Shown here piece after piece: positions 36,201-48,654 of a stretch of DNA of 64,000 nt. Numbering within the stretch: the stretch's first letter is position 1; every line of letters begins with the position of its first letter. The stretch is taken from contig JACSYO010002159.1 in the NCBI GenBank assembly GCA_016806645.1, forward strand, positions 1,348,501 through 1,412,500, written 5' to 3'. A program made the position numbers and the translations under genes. The DNA comes from Ophiodon elongatus. Lineage: Eukaryota > Chordata > Actinopteri > Perciformes > Hexagrammidae. The notes under the pieces are model-generated. The model was given only the letters and a program-made list of their open reading frames with translations. It was not told where the DNA came from and ran no database searches.

Positions 36201-37033
36201 CTGCCACATCCTCCCAAGTTGATGGGAACAAGCTACACTGCTAGACTGTTGCACCTCCACTGTTCTCCCATTAGACAGCATGATGTTAGACAGGGATGTG
36301 GAATATCATGCTTTCTGGCACAGAGCCACAAAATGCCATCAGCACTATTTTTTAGCTTACAGAGCACTAAAGTGGCGCCATCATCATCATCATCATCGTG
36401 TTGTATCATCCAAATAATGGGATGATCTCAAGGTGTACATGCTGGCATGGACTAAACTGAGGAATAGATTGTTATAATGCTATGCATATATACTGTGTTG
36501 ATATCTTGTGTAATGTCCTGGTATCTAATAATGAATGGAGGAGGGACAAGTCTTCCCTTCTGTACTGGTGTATGTGGCCTCTTTTCCCAATTACGTCTGA
36601 TGTAGAGCAGCTCTGTCTTGAGGTCACAAGTTCAGTTCTGATTCACTGTCTTTGAAGTAATGAGTTTGAGTTTGGTAATAGGATTGCCTTATCTGGAGGG
36701 ACTAAAGGTGGAAGACAGTTTCAGGACTTTAAAGCAGTTAGTCGTCCTCAGATATGTCAGCGTGTGATTATACACTGGGCTGTTTGGCAACTAAATTACA
36801 CAAAAACCTCCACAGTATCACTGCTGCTGTAGGAGAGAGGTTTCAGGACAGGACTCTGTGTTTGTTGCCAATCTACAGTGTGCATTGTCACTAAAATGTA
36901 AATTTGCTGGTGTGTGTCCCAGGTCCCTGATGTTGTTTACTCCAACAGCCTGTCTCCACACAGTGAGGGCCCACCTCAGGTGTGTCCATCAGAGGAAAAC
37001 TCCAAGAATCTCAGGAGAATTACCACAGTTTGA
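23299..37033 (+). CDS. igsf5: Immunoglobulin superfamily member 5 (IGSF5/JAM4)
   Basis: Single-pass adhesion protein of epithelial tight junctions and kidney glomeruli; mammalian JAM4 binds the scaffold MAGI-1 through its C-terminus. Coding exons read by eye: 23299-23347, 25051-25368, 28758-28885, 29639-29855, 30405-30536, 34254-34278, 34958-35031, 36052-36116, 36923-37033. Phases join into 1119 bases, 372 residues plus stop (human 407). Signal peptide is at about 1-17. The first Ig domain (about 18-122) has the cysteine pair FTC and VTC and the tryptophan VWLL. The second Ig domain (about 123-237), split by an intron, has the pair FEC and VAC. TM segment is at about 252-275, followed by RQRRQ. 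Candidate N-glycosylation sites include NGT, NVT and two NIS. The tail is encoded by four small exons and ends ITTV, a class I PDZ ligand. Intron 2 (25369-28757) holds a (CA)n tract and a solo LTR. Confidence 0.93.
24650..24945 (-). mobile_element. Interspersed repeat family A, copy 2
   Basis: Contains 'gaattaaacaaacaagatg', 'taagctaagctaactgg' and 'gagagtggtatcca', the reverse complement of blocks in the copies at 12875 and 48655. It lies in igsf5 intron 1, a few hundred bases before coding exon 2. Confidence 0.6.
26005..26025 (+). promoter_or_regulatory. Promoter-like CCAAT/TATA pair inside igsf5 intron 2
   Basis: An inverted CCAAT box (ATTGG, 26005-26009) is followed nine bases later by TATAAATA (26018-26025). 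Transcription would start near 26048. No following exon with coding potential can be shown, so this is only a candidate internal promoter. Confidence 0.25.
27145..27209 (+). repeat. Long (CA)n microsatellite in igsf5 intron 2
   Basis: About 32 CA dinucleotides in an uninterrupted run, the longest CA tract in the window and probably polymorphic. Confidence 0.95.
28443..28737 (+). mobile_element. Solo LTR of an LTR retrotransposon
   Basis: A 295-base element begins TGTGG and ends TTACA (TG...CA). It is flanked on both sides by the same five bases, GTTTG, at 28438-28442 and 28738-28742: a perfect target-site duplication. Inside are TATATAAA at 28573-28580 and AATAAA at 28653-28658, the promoter and poly(A) signals expected of an LTR. 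No internal region or second LTR is present, so recombination has left a solo copy. Orientation matches igsf5. Its 3' edge is 20 bases from the acceptor of coding exon 3. The parent family is not identified; a 5-bp duplication is usual for Gypsy-type elements and some endogenous retroviruses. Confidence 0.85.
31225..31395 (+). mobile_element. Fragment of a common fish interspersed repeat
   Basis: 'Ttccctcaaggcgttccggcg', then 'gggacgga'-like 'aggacggacgta', and 'caacccaaaaacataatg' with 'ccggccacggctg' follow in order the end of a repeat widespread in teleosts. It lies in the igsf5 intron between 30536 and 34254 and has no coding capacity. Confidence 0.5.
32850..33140. mobile_element. Interspersed repeat family A, inverted composite copy
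   Basis: A forward-oriented block ('cacctccaaaactcacta', 32854-32871) is followed by reverse-oriented blocks ending 'tgttgaaccactcctttaa' (33121-33139). Compared with the copy at 48655, the two halves face each other, suggesting rearrangement or nested insertion. It is intronic in igsf5. Confidence 0.45.
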
Positions 37034-37182
37034 AATATGATATTCAATATAAAAAAATATGGTGTCAATGATGTACACTATTGTGCAGTATTTACAGGTG
37101 GGGCCCCTCACCAGTGTTTGTACGATATAATGTTTCACATTTTTGTAAAGCTGTAAGCTAATGTTATGTAATCTTTAGCTAA

Positions 37183-37253
37183 ATGTGTGCAGCACATTAA
37201 ATGCGTGCAGCACATTAAATGTGTGCAGCACATTAAACGTGTGCAGCACATTA
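37183..37253 (+). repeat. 18-bp tandem repeat, four copies, in the igsf5 3' untranslated region
   Basis: ATGTGTGCAGCACATTAA is repeated four times, with single-base changes in copies two and four and the last copy one base short. Each unit contains the self-complementary TGTGCAGCACA, so each copy could form a small hairpin in the mRNA. It lies 150 bases after the stop codon. Confidence 0.9.
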
Positions 37254-37315
37254 TTTCAACATTATTTACCTTTAATGTATCCTTAAAAAATGTAAACATT
37301 GTTTTTTAAATTTTC

Positions 37316-37321
37316 AATAAA
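37316..37321 (+). terminator. Poly(A) signal of igsf5
   Basis: AATAAA 283 bases after the stop codon, followed by a GT-rich stretch (ttttgtgttctatgttct) typical of the downstream cleavage element. Confidence 0.75.
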
Positions 37322-39024
37322 GTTTTGTGTTCTATGTTCTTGGCTTACGTCTATATAGTTTGAGCAGGACATAGTAATTTAAACAAAAACAAGATATACA
37401 CTAGAGTGTGTACTTTCATTAAATACATTCTCATTACAACTTGGAGCTTATTTTGGCTGCTTTGGCCATCATTTGGTTACGATAACATATTACCCACCAA
37501 GCAAACAAGATAAACGTTGTAATAAAACAGAATTATCATGTAACGAATTATTTAGAAAGTGTGAAAGCTTTAGACTGTTTTAATCCAACGGTTATCGACT
37601 GCACTCATGGTTCTTCTCCTCAATAATTATTGTCGGAGAAATATGCATGATTTAAAGGGACTCCCTGAGCTGTTGCATGTTGATTGATATCCTTTTTACA
37701 TCATTAAAATCTAATCCTGTTTTCAGGAAAGCCATGCCAGATATGCCTCTTTTTTTTGTTTCATATGTGGAAGCATCTCAAATTTAATCAATTTCCCAGA
37801 CATGGAAAGGAAATGGTTTTAAAATACAGTATCAATGGGAAAGTCTGGGGTGTAAATTAACACAATGTGACTGGTGCTGCAATGAGAACGATGTGGTGGT
37901 GAGGCTCTCTGCGGTAATGCACGAAATAACAGATTTATCTCTGTGTGAAGTGGGTGACATAACATTTGCATTTTATAATAGTAAAGGATGGTGGGGAGGA
38001 GAGAGGTGGAGATGGAGGTTTATGAATCTGCCAGACACGCTATAGTTTCACCAGCATCGCTGTTATTAAAGGAGTTGGCGTGCATTAAAAAGATGACATG
38101 CCTTTTGCTGGTGTCTGGGGGAAAAAAATAGGTCCAGATTTTCTTTTCTTTTTTTTTTTTTTTACAAACTGCTGCTGTTTCCTAATAACACCCATGCATT
38201 GTGTTTCACATTTCAGACAGTGAATGAGCTGGTCCCATGCGAGTTTATTAAATTATTCACAACGTGGGGTTATTATCATTGTTTGATAATGTCACTATCT
38301 GGCAAAAACTAGCCTTTTCTGGGGGAGGCTGTGATTCCTTTAGTATTATTTGTCTCTTTGGCTATAAAAGAAATGGCAAATCATGCAATCGGCAGCTTAT
38401 GCTTTATTGAAGGGGAAATGCTCTTTCATTTCACTGAAAGCCAATGCACAGTCTGATATGCCCTTTCAGCTTTAGATGTGATATATCTCTGCTGCCGGCA
38501 ACCTTGATTAGCTGAATATGATTCCAAGCCCATACGAGAATGGCATGGCGGTTAAATCTCTGCAAATACAAACACTGCTGAAAACAAATGCCATCGTCTG
38601 CATTGGACTTAGTTGTGAAGTTGTGTATTTTCATATAAGGAACCACGTATGAAGGAGAAATTGTCTCTCAACAGGGGTTTCAGAGCCAGAGGTCAGCAAA
38701 ACACGAGTCTACTAGAGGGGGGGTGTCAAACATACGGCCCGAGGGCCAGAACCAGCACACCAAGAGGTCCAATCATTAAAGTAGAAAAGAAGGATCGCGG
38801 ATATTCCCATTGAAATCAAAGTAGCAGAATGGTCACAGTGCCACCCATTATTATGTGCACTGTTGCCATGGCGACCATTGTAGCGGGCTTACTTCTGTAC
38901 AAATTCAACCGACTTACGGCAAGCGGCGGACTCAATGAGGTGAGGCTTTGCAGTAAAGACTAAAACGAGCAGTAGAGTAACGTCACGAAGCGTAGAGAGG
39001 CATAGTAAGTAAATGAGTAAAATT

Positions 39025-39300
39025 TAACAACTTGCTTCATTCAATTCAATTAAATTTATTTTTATATAGCCCAAAATCACAAATTACAAATTTCAGAGGG
39101 CTTTACAATCTGTACACACTGACATCCTCTGTCCCAGAACCTCTCATCGACTCAGGAAAAACTCCCCCAAAAAACCCTTTCAACAGGGAGAAAAATGGAA
39201 GAAACCTTCAGGAGAGCAGCAGAGGAGGATCCCTCTCCCAGGATGGACAGAGTACGAAAATAGATGTCATGTGTACAGAATGAACAGCATAACAGAGTTA
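39025..39300 (+). mobile_element. Interspersed repeat D ('ttcaattcaatt...tatatag' type)
   Basis: Begins 'attcaattcaattaaattta' followed by 'tatatagcccaaaatcaca', then 'aggaaaaactccc' and 'gagggatcc'-like blocks to about 39300. It closely resembles a very abundant teleost repeat whose translated frame (SSRGGSLSQDGQ) is often mistaken for a protein. The short open frame here is such a shadow. Confidence 0.6.
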
Positions 39301-39709
39301 CAACACGTTCAATTCACATGACAGAAATGATTCATGTAATATCCACACCTTCATCCACACCTTCTCGTCACAACGTAGGAAAGCACATCGCTATCGCCAG
39401 ATGAGTGGCAACTTTGTTTGGCTCATTTTCTGTAACCAGTGTAGCATTAATGCACTGCTTATTTGTCCACTGGGGGCCGCGCTGGCCGAGTAAGAGTACC
39501 GGGCCCTACGCTGGATACGTTATTATAGACCCCACGTGCATAGATACATGCTATGTGACACAACACTGTGAAGCGTATAGGCTACTCTTGTCAAAAAGGA
39601 GAAAAGTGGACACAGCGTCAGGTTTTCAAAAAAACATTTTTTTCACAGAGGTAAATGGGAATGTCGGTAGTTTCCCAGGACTTCAGTGATAATCCCAAAA
39701 AAATCCAAA

Positions 39710-39920
39710 TTGAAATTCTTCTTTAAGGGACATGAATCTGTTTCCAATTTCATGAAAGCGGATCCAATAGTTGTTGAATGATTTCACTCAAAATCTCACA
39801 TGTGAACCTCGTGGTGGGGCTTGAGGAAAAGATCTGGACATAATTGCACGGAAATCAATGCAATAGTTGTTGACATATTTAATTCTGAAACAAAGTGGTG
39901 GATTGATGCCACAGAGCCGC
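39710..39920 (+). mobile_element. Interspersed repeat family E, partial copy
   Basis: Two blocks resembling 'ccaatagttgttgaat' at 39766-39781 and 39858-39873, then 'caaagtggtggattgatgcc', match the distal part of the repeat also present at 21570-21660. No coding capacity. Confidence 0.45.
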
Positions 39921-42900
39921 GCTGAGGACCAGGCTGAAACCTGATGTGCCAAAAGACACATTTGTGTGCCACACTAGTGCCACTGTTCACAGGGATTTAA
40001 CACTGAATACTTACCACAGCACACTTCAAATGTGAAGCTCTGTTTTGTTCTGACATTGTGTCGAAGCCAGTTCTATCTTTGCTTTCCAGCAAAAGAAATA
40101 GATTTATAGGAACTGAAAAGAAAGCAAACAGAATGCACAAAAAGTTGACGTTTCACAGAAATCTTCCCTTGAATTATCAGTTATGTGGCGACAGCATGTA
40201 TGCTTGCATTATTGAAAATAGCTCGCCGACATGATCTCCTACTATTCTCTATCACCAGATGGCTGACACAGATCTTCACTTTGGAACTCACATCTCGCCA
40301 GCGAATGTGAGGAAAGTGTTTGTCCTCTATCTCTCTCCCGCTACGCTTTCATCGTTGCTGCCTTCTGCTTTCGTGCACCAAACGCCTGGCATTGAAACAG
40401 CGGGCTATTAAATAAATTAGGTTTCCTCCAGTGGGCCTGACAAAGACAGGCGCAAAATGAGAGGCCCATTACATGACCTGCTTTAGTGTTTTGTTTTCCA
40501 GCTTAACCATCCCCTTCCCTGGGGCTTACTTAGGGCACTCCATGGGTGTCAGTTACGCTCCACAAAATAGTGCGCTCGCATCGTTTGGAGGCATCTAAAG
40601 CTCGGAGAGCCAGCCAGGGCCGGTCAGTGTCTGCCTTTCCAACAGTGAGGCCGTAACTAGCTCACTCACTTTTCACCCTTCACAACTGTAGCCATCTTCT
40701 GGAGTCCCCGTCACTCAGTCGCTGCCTTCTCTGCTCCTCTCCTGCCTGTCACAAGCCGATCTCCTCCTCGCGTCAGCGTGCGACACTACAGTTACACTGC
40801 ACATGCCCAGTCTCCGGTGCCACTCTGGAGCTCAGGATCTCTTACGTCAATGTACAAACGTCTTCGGTCTGCAAGGGACCGGCTGTCAGTACAGCGGGTA
40901 TCTCCTACCTCACTGCATGCATCACAGAAAATTACAGAGCGGAACACAACCATCGGGGACAACAAGAGAGTCTGTTGCTTGGGTGAAGCTCCCCAGCTTC
41001 CTCAACAGTTTTGGGTTGGCAATTAGCAAGAAGCCACTGCACTCTTTTTTGGTGTATGGATAAATAAATGGAAACTTTGGCTAATGGCCCTCCGGAGTAC
41101 AGCATGATGTCTCCAGTGGCTTGTTATATTCTGCTTTCCACTTCCCGTTAGTTAGGGTCCATTAGCAGTCCAGTAACTGAACTGCTAAGAAGAGAGGAGC
41201 AGAGAAAGGACATTAAAACCACACGTTCACAAATATGTTAATATGGCCTCCTCTTTGCGTTTCAATTTTAAAGCATAAGGTTAGCAATATTCAATATTTT
41301 TTGCTGTTGTCAAAAAACACCATGAAAAGACCAAACTTGTCCAAAATCTTTTTATACTTCCTTACTTTGTCTGTTGCTCATAGCTACAAGCCCATTGGTT
41401 CCAAAAATAAGCTAAATTTAGTGATGGGTGAAGACAAACGAGGCTTCCTTTGCTAGTTTATAGATTAAAGGTGCTCAATACAGACTTCATAACATATCTT
41501 TTGTATCCATGCGGCTCTCAACATGGAGACAGCTGAGCCAACGGACCGCAGCTAACAGTGCTAATAGTGCTAATAGTGCAAACAACGGCAACAGTGCTGA
41601 CAGAGCTTAACAGTGTTGACTTGAGGGGGATAACTGGAGGCTGGGCACCAAGCCTCTGAGACGAAGACGAGGGTTCGGGGTGCCGTAATGTAACTGCCTT
41701 ACGAGTGCAGGGCAGAGCGGTGGCCATTAGCTAGCCAGTGGGGCGCAACAGAGAGACTCACATGCACTAACACGCACACACAGCTGGCCCGGATATGCAA
41801 ACAAAGCACAGAGAAGCTTGGATTACAACACACACACACACACACACAGCGAGGGAGAGCGACTTCATTCTCTGCGCAGGTAGACATTAATCCATTACAT
41901 TTTTATTTTGTAAACAGTTGTTTGATGTTATATTAATGCTCTGAGTCCCGCACATCGAACCTTCAAGACTCATCACCTCAAGTGAGCCAACACAAAGGTG
42001 GCGACAAAATCGTCCCTTGTCATTGACTTCTGAATACACAGGGCCACAAGGACTTTGCAGTTCCTCCTCCAACATGAATATGATAATTGAACATAAGCGA
42101 GCACTTGATCATCAGCTTTATAAATATGTATTAATGCACAGAAGACCCTGGCAACACATAAAAGCTCAGCTGCTTCAGAACTCCACTGTGTTGATTGACT
42201 TGAATTAAATGGGCCCTCCTGCCTTGGCACTGGTCAGGGCAAATTAAGAGGCCTCTCATTATTGAAAGCTGATGCTTTCAAGAGCAACGTTCCACGGGGC
42301 TCCTACTAAATTAAAGGCCTTCAAAAGTAACTCAGTCCACAACACAACCACAAAACCATCAGTGGTCAGTATTAAAAAGAAAGGAAAATGGAAACTAATT
42401 GAGTTAGGTCCCTGTGGCTGGTTGACTGGCCTTGGTGGACAGTGCAGCGGGTGTCAGTGGTGGCCACAGCCTGGCTGAGTGGAGCTATCACAGGTATTTC
42501 CAATCCCATGCAGTCGCCCTACTCTGCGAGTGTGACTCCCCGTGTTATGTCAGATCTCATTTAGCCTTTCATATTTGCAACAAAAAAAATCTTGTGTTTC
42601 AGTTTGCTGACTCGTAACAGATTTTTCTGGTTAAATGGCCACTGAAAAAAATTAGAATGATTAGCAATTAAGTGTTGCCATGATGTTCTCCTAAAATGTT
42701 TCAAAGTGCTTGAATTTGAAAAGGTAGATCTCGACTCCTGCCTCGGTTACATTACCCTAATTAAAATGCTAAAAACGTATTAATTTGATTGTTAAGAATG
42801 AATATTTAGTGCAACTTGAGCAGGTTGAACTGCCATGTCTCAACAGTTTCCTAGCATTGGCAGAGGCATGTGCGTGCCAAGAGTTACCGTGTCAGTGTTT

Positions 42901-45826
42901 CTCACTCTGGGAAAATGTTTCAGTTACTGAATGTGTATATTGTAAAATGAACCTGAGACCTTCTGTGACCTGTTGCTGACCAGCTTGACTTGCTGACAAT
43001 CCGTTATTTTCTATATCAGCACACCTTAAAGTGCATTATTGCACTTTTAGTAGGGCTACTAACCACAGATAAAAGGAGAACCTGGGTTCAAATAGTCATC
43101 CATTTTGATAAGTGTGTTTGTTGTAATTTTAACCCTCGGTTAAGTCAATTCAAGGAGTAACAATTAGCTAATCTCAAACCTGCAGTTTGATATACCTGAT
43201 TTAGAACAATGGTGAAACTGTTAACTGAGAGGCACTAAATAAATGATGTTTCTAGCAAGGTGGCAAGGTGAACTGATACCAGTCCCGATCAAGTCCTTGA
43301 GTGTCTCCCAAAGGGACATTGACTGCTGAAACTCTTCTGGCACTTTTATTTTTTCTCGTGTGTCCCAACCTGCCCATCTGTCATGGCTGTGCTCGGATGG
43401 CAACAACGTTGGCAGTGAGGGGCTAGCAGTTCAGCCCGTCAGCGCTTCTGCAAGACCACGTCCCCTGATAGTGCTGTCCTGATGAATGATATTCAGCTGT
43501 CACTGAACGGGCACCCAAAAAGACTTACGCACCAACTCTCTCGTAATAGAAAGCACTTCTCGTAAAATCCAGGACTGACTCGTTGCTCAATCTGACAACC
43601 TGTACAGTTGACTGGTAAAGCAATTCCCACAGAAACACAGGGGCTTCTTCTCTGCCACGTACAGGGCATCCCTTGCACAATCAGCCGACTTATGAAAACT
43701 GCTAAATATTATAATTATACAGAGAAAAAAATGGTTGGAAACAGCTTTTTACTTCTTAAAAAATTCAAAGGACTTCTTCCGAAGGGCCAGTAAACATCTT
43801 CCTTCTTGAATTAAAGCACCCAACATGTCTTTCTTTCTCTATCTACCTATCTATCTTTGTCGCTCAACTTTTGTTTTATCTTTATATTGGTAGTTAGTTT
43901 CGATTGCTTGGCGAGGTCTTAGGGAGGGCAGAGGAAGACGAAGGGTATTTTACTACTCTGTATGAGAGAAATTTGCCTCAGGCTCAGGGAGGAAAGCCGC
44001 CCACACTTCATCTGCCTTACACCCAAAATAGTAGAAAGAAAAAAAAATCAATGGTGTCTAACACACACGCACACAAACACACACACACACACACGCACAC
44101 ACAGGAAGTAAAGGACAATTTTTCCAGCAGAAATTCTGCAGAGCAACATGATGATGTATGCAACTGATCAGTGGCCATCACAACAAGAACATGGCACCTT
44201 GCAAGAAGGGTGTGTGTTTGTGTGTGTGTGGGGGTTCTATTTCTATGCCATACATTTTGAAATTATTCCTGGAATTGTTTTAACAAATTATGCAATTAGC
44301 TTCTACTGCATGTCTTGAGGAACATATTTACAGTAGGAAGATGTAGCTGAAGTTTGTTGCACAAATCGGATGTGTGTTTGGCTCCTGAACGGCTGTGTCA
44401 GGTGGAAAAGGGCAAGTGGAGAATGTAGTTGGTCCCCTAAGAGGCTTTCAGTTCATCACAACATGCTAGTACAGCTTAGTCCACTGCAGCATTTTATCAA
44501 ATGGCACAGCAGTCATTTCTGGATGATCCCCTTGTATGCCCTCTGCCTGGACACCACGTCCTGAAATTCAATGTTGCCACAACCCACAGATAAGTTTAAA
44601 CCGTTTCTAAACACCCACAGACTTATAGCTCTGGAGTGCTTGCAGTGCTTTGCATGTACGCCTGTTTTTCTACAGTGCGAGGACTGGAACATATAGTAAG
44701 CCATGCAACTGAGATTGCCATTCAAGATGTGTTAGACATATAATGTGATCTGAAAAGTAATTTAACAGAATTGCATTACATCTGTTAATAGTTTCATCCA
44801 TTTTATTCTTACTTCTGACATTCTCATTTTCTTCTAGCAGGCAAATCCCCTTTAGATTTGGACTGTCATTATCAAATAATACTGACCAATGGCCCCACAG
44901 AGTGCCTGATGAATGAACATATATTTTTCTTTTAATAGAACTCAAGGAGACATTTTTCTTTTCCTCCTTTCTTCTCTGCATGGATGTGGTATTCTTGTTT
45001 TCTCTTAAATGATCAAATCAAATTGTGCTTACCATGTGGGCTATTAGGAGGTAATTGAGCGGTTCCTCTGTTCAAAGCACACCGATCAATGGCAGCAACA
45101 TGACAAATGTATTCACTGCATAACTGATGGTATTTCGGAATATTGCACTGGCAGCCCTATTTGTTTAAAGTCAGCTAATTTTTCACTCTAACAGCTTTTG
45201 ACATGCATCTTGCACTTGTTTGACAAACTTGCTGAAAACTGTAAAAGCATTTGCTCGAGGGCGAGATCCATTCTTTCATTAATAAACTGTTCACTTTGAA
45301 TATGGTATTTTAGGTTTATGCACTCAATGGCACCAGCTGGATTAATTTTCCTCTTTACATGCAGACCAAACTTTATTTCCTTAACAATAAAGCGACGAGG
45401 ATTTATTTAATTATCAAAATAGTTGCTGATTCATTTTCGAAGGATCAATTATTCAACTAACCGTTGCAGATCTAATACCACTGCATGAGCCTGCAAAGAC
45501 CAAACGAAGAACCACAGAAGCTGCAGGCGAGAGAGTCTGGGGATGAAGGAGGTACATTTGACTGGTGAAGGGATGAACCCACAACATCCAGTTCACTTAC
45601 TACTAAATTCATTTCTACTGCAGTTTTTGCCAGGCACACCTTGTAAATGCAGGACTTGGCCCTCATTACTGTATCACCATCCCTAGCTGTTTACAGTTCA
45701 ACCACGAACGACCTTTTCTGTCCAAAATCATATCCTATTTACTATGAAGTGTAGGTCTTTTTATTTGAGTGTCCAAATGTGTCATCTATAAAGTGCCCTC
45801 AAAGTTCCCATTATGTATTAAAAAAA

Positions 45827-45851
45827 GTAGTGTCCACGGCATGGACACTAC
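45827..45851. repeat. Short perfect inverted repeat
   Basis: GTAGTGTCCA (45827-45836), a five-base loop, then TGGACACTAC (45842-45851). An A run precedes it. It stands alone in intergenic sequence. Confidence 0.8.
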
Positions 45852-46220
45852 CTCCTGCCCACAATGCAATGCACCACATTTTATAGATTTGGAAAAAGAA
45901 CAATCGTGCTGAATTGTCAGTGATGACACAAAATGACAATAATTTATAAGTGTCCAAAATCTTGACAGAGTCTAGTACTGAGTGTTTATTATACAGGGAG
46001 TTGTGAAGGAGTGAAAGAGCGATATTATGCATATATTGTAATACTGTAGCCCTATTTTTGAGGTTGACTGATTTAAGAGTTGTCAACAAACACATTTGTT
46101 CAATGATTTGGGATTACCCTCTGAAACAGAGGAAGTTGCATTTGAAATGTGTTGACTATATAGGGAATAATAACTTGAAGAATGTGGAGTAATCTGTTGG
46201 GATGAAAGGCTGACGGGAAA

Positions 46221-46221
<1 letters not shown>

Positions 46222-46264
<43 letters not shown>
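46222..46264 (+). repeat. (GT)n microsatellite
   Basis: About 20 GT dinucleotides without interruption, in intergenic sequence about 190 bases upstream of the candidate exon at 46453. Confidence 0.9.
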
Positions 46265-46265
<1 letters not shown>

Positions 46266-46452
46266 TGGGTGTTGGGCTGAGGTGGGTTAGTCTTCTCCTG
46301 TAGCTTCATAAAGAGACATGGTGACTTATCGGGAAAAACTAAATCACACACAAGCGGACTGAAGGATCTGTGAGGTTGTAAGACAGTAACACAATGTGCA
46401 GTACCTTAATCAGTTATTAACACCCACTCAGTTTGCCTGCTTTAGTCCACAG

Positions 46453-46582
46453 TATGATGTAAGATTTACTTTCAGTCTCCCTGTGGATCGAGGTCTAGTT
46501 ATGCACCCTGAGATTCAAGAATTGGGTGAAAAAATGGACCATATGAGGTTTCTGGCCAAAACATTTGGCAACCTCGGCAGTG
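46453..46582 (+). other. Candidate orphan exon
   Basis: An open segment of 130 bases lies between a possible acceptor (gctttagtccacag) and a strong donor (TG/gtaagt). It translates without a stop as YDVRFTFSLPVDRGL and continues to GNLGS. No protein family is recognised and no partner exon was found, so this may be chance or part of a noncoding transcript. Confidence 0.2.
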
Positions 46583-48052
46583 GTAAGTTTAGCTGAAAAT
46601 TCAAGGAAATTATACACTCGTGGCATTCTAGTTCAAACCTCTAAAACAACCAAATCAGAGACCTGGGAAATCTATTCTACTGGAGAGTCATGCCTTCCTC
46701 TCTCTGATATTGTTGGACTTATATTCTACTAATTTGCATTAAAATAATTTTCTATATTCTTTACAAGACTATTAAGACACTAGCCCTCATTAACGCTACT
46801 TTAGCACACAGGCAGTGATGGGTTTTACGTGTCTCTTTGCGATAATTGCATCTTTGCTGCAGAAGAAACCACTAAAATTCTTGTTGTTCGTATTTGGGTT
46901 TCCTACCAGTTAACATCCATTTAACATAACCCTTTGTCATAGGTAGGTTACATTTTTTGAGAGTGTTAAAAAGGTCTCCGCATCCCACACAGATCTGTCT
47001 TGGACTCTCCGTCTTGGACTCTCCGTCGGTCTCCGTCTCCCTGTTGGGTGAATGCGGAATGATGAATAGGTTTCCAACCTAATGGGTATTGATAGGCCAT
47101 CAGTAATGTACCCTCATGCTCTGCCAGAGCCTTTTGTGCTCCTGTTCATGAGGTCTTCTGCTTCGTTCAGCAATTTCATGTCTCATAAAATACAGCTTGA
47201 AGTAATCTTCAGAACCCGTTTCCAATAATGTCATTGGGAAGTTGGAGGAAACCAAGGTCTTCTGGCTGTGTAGTAATTAAGCACTGACTCACCGTGGCTG
47301 CTGAGTTGACTGGTTCTCTCGCTTTGCTCTTTGGCTAAAATACATCGTTATTCAGTTAATGAGAGAACAGCTTCTCTGTCCTTCCCAGCTGAGCCGAGGA
47401 CAGTGTGAAACAACGTAATTGCACACCTCCTCCAGAGTGCGTTTTTTTTTAGGCTTGATTTTACACTTTCTGTTGAGGAAATACGAGTAAACAGAGAATC
47501 ACCCTTTATCCAAGGAACACTGAGCTAGCAGACTGTTTTTCTTTGTCCTCTCAAGCGACATAAAAGCTGCACTAAACCAAACATTGTGTTTGTTTACCTC
47601 TAAATGAAACTCTCCGATGTGTCACTGTACTCTCGGATTCAACCTGACATTTTTAGACTCAGCTTTGTTTTTTTGTTTTTTATCATGTAACTATTCCAGT
47701 ATACAGATTGTCTGCCTGTTTCTGGTTGTTTTGGGATTTTAAGAGTTGCTGTTTTGTGTGCAGCCTGACAAGGTGATAAAACCACTTTCGCATAATGGAA
47801 CAGCTGCTTTTAACAGCTCCATAAATGTGGTCCTGGTAATGTAAAAGGTATATAAACGTTCCTGGCATGAAAGTGCTCCACGAATTATTTTGTAGAAATT
47901 GACATTGTTACTGCTCTATATTGTGACACAAATCTCTCGTTGATATTTTTATGTAATTCATGTACAGGATGAATGCGTAAATAACCCTCAAGCTTCTCTC
48001 GTCTCTTTTAAAAGCCTCTTCTCCCATTTGGGCAAACTACTCAACTACATGG

Positions 48053-48053
48053 A

Positions 48054-48120
<67 letters not shown>

Positions 48121-48123
48121 TAC

Positions 48124-48160
<37 letters not shown>
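48053..48160. repeat. (TA)n tract with GTAT interruptions
   Basis: About 105 bases of alternating TA broken by periodic C or G (tacatata, tgtatata). The tract is highly self-complementary and likely unstable in length. Confidence 0.9.
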
Positions 48161-48654
48161 CATTCAACAGCCATGGAGCAGAAAAAAGCAAAAACTGAGA
48201 ACGTTAACACACATAAAAAATAGACGGGTTTATGTGGTTGTTTTAAATATTTTCGATAATTCTTAATTATGTATTTGTGGCACATTTACATGCTGCAGAT
48301 CCAGTCGGACGGTCAAATCAATTAATATATTAAGGACCATTTAAAAACCGAAAATGTTGACGAAAGCTTGCTTTCAGAAAAACTACAATTAAAGTGACAA
48401 AACAATAGGTGAAAAACTGTAACAGACATAATTAAAGCATTCATGTAGCCATACTGGGCGGGCTCAAACTCAGTTATAAATAATGATAACACCAATGGAA
48501 ATTGCTTTAATAGTGAAATTAATGTAGACTCATAACATAATTTTCTGGGTTAAAAAAGTGAACAAAAGACGAAAAAAACCCGGAACCAATTATGACACAA
48601 CATTTAAGATGATAAAACATTTTATTAAATGTTACGAATAATCGAAGAAATAGA

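Noticed and set aside
37183..37253. CRISPR-like array
   Set aside because: The copies are directly tandem with no spacers, in a vertebrate 3' untranslated region.
38727..38990. Possible hAT-type transposon end ('cggcccgagggcc')
   Set aside because: Only one short block resembled such an element and no partner end or duplication was found.
39032..39283. 83-codon open frame
   Set aside because: It is the well-known false protein frame of an abundant fish repeat.
48037..48285. Tyrosine/isoleucine-repeat frame
   Set aside because: It is a translation of a (TA)n tract.
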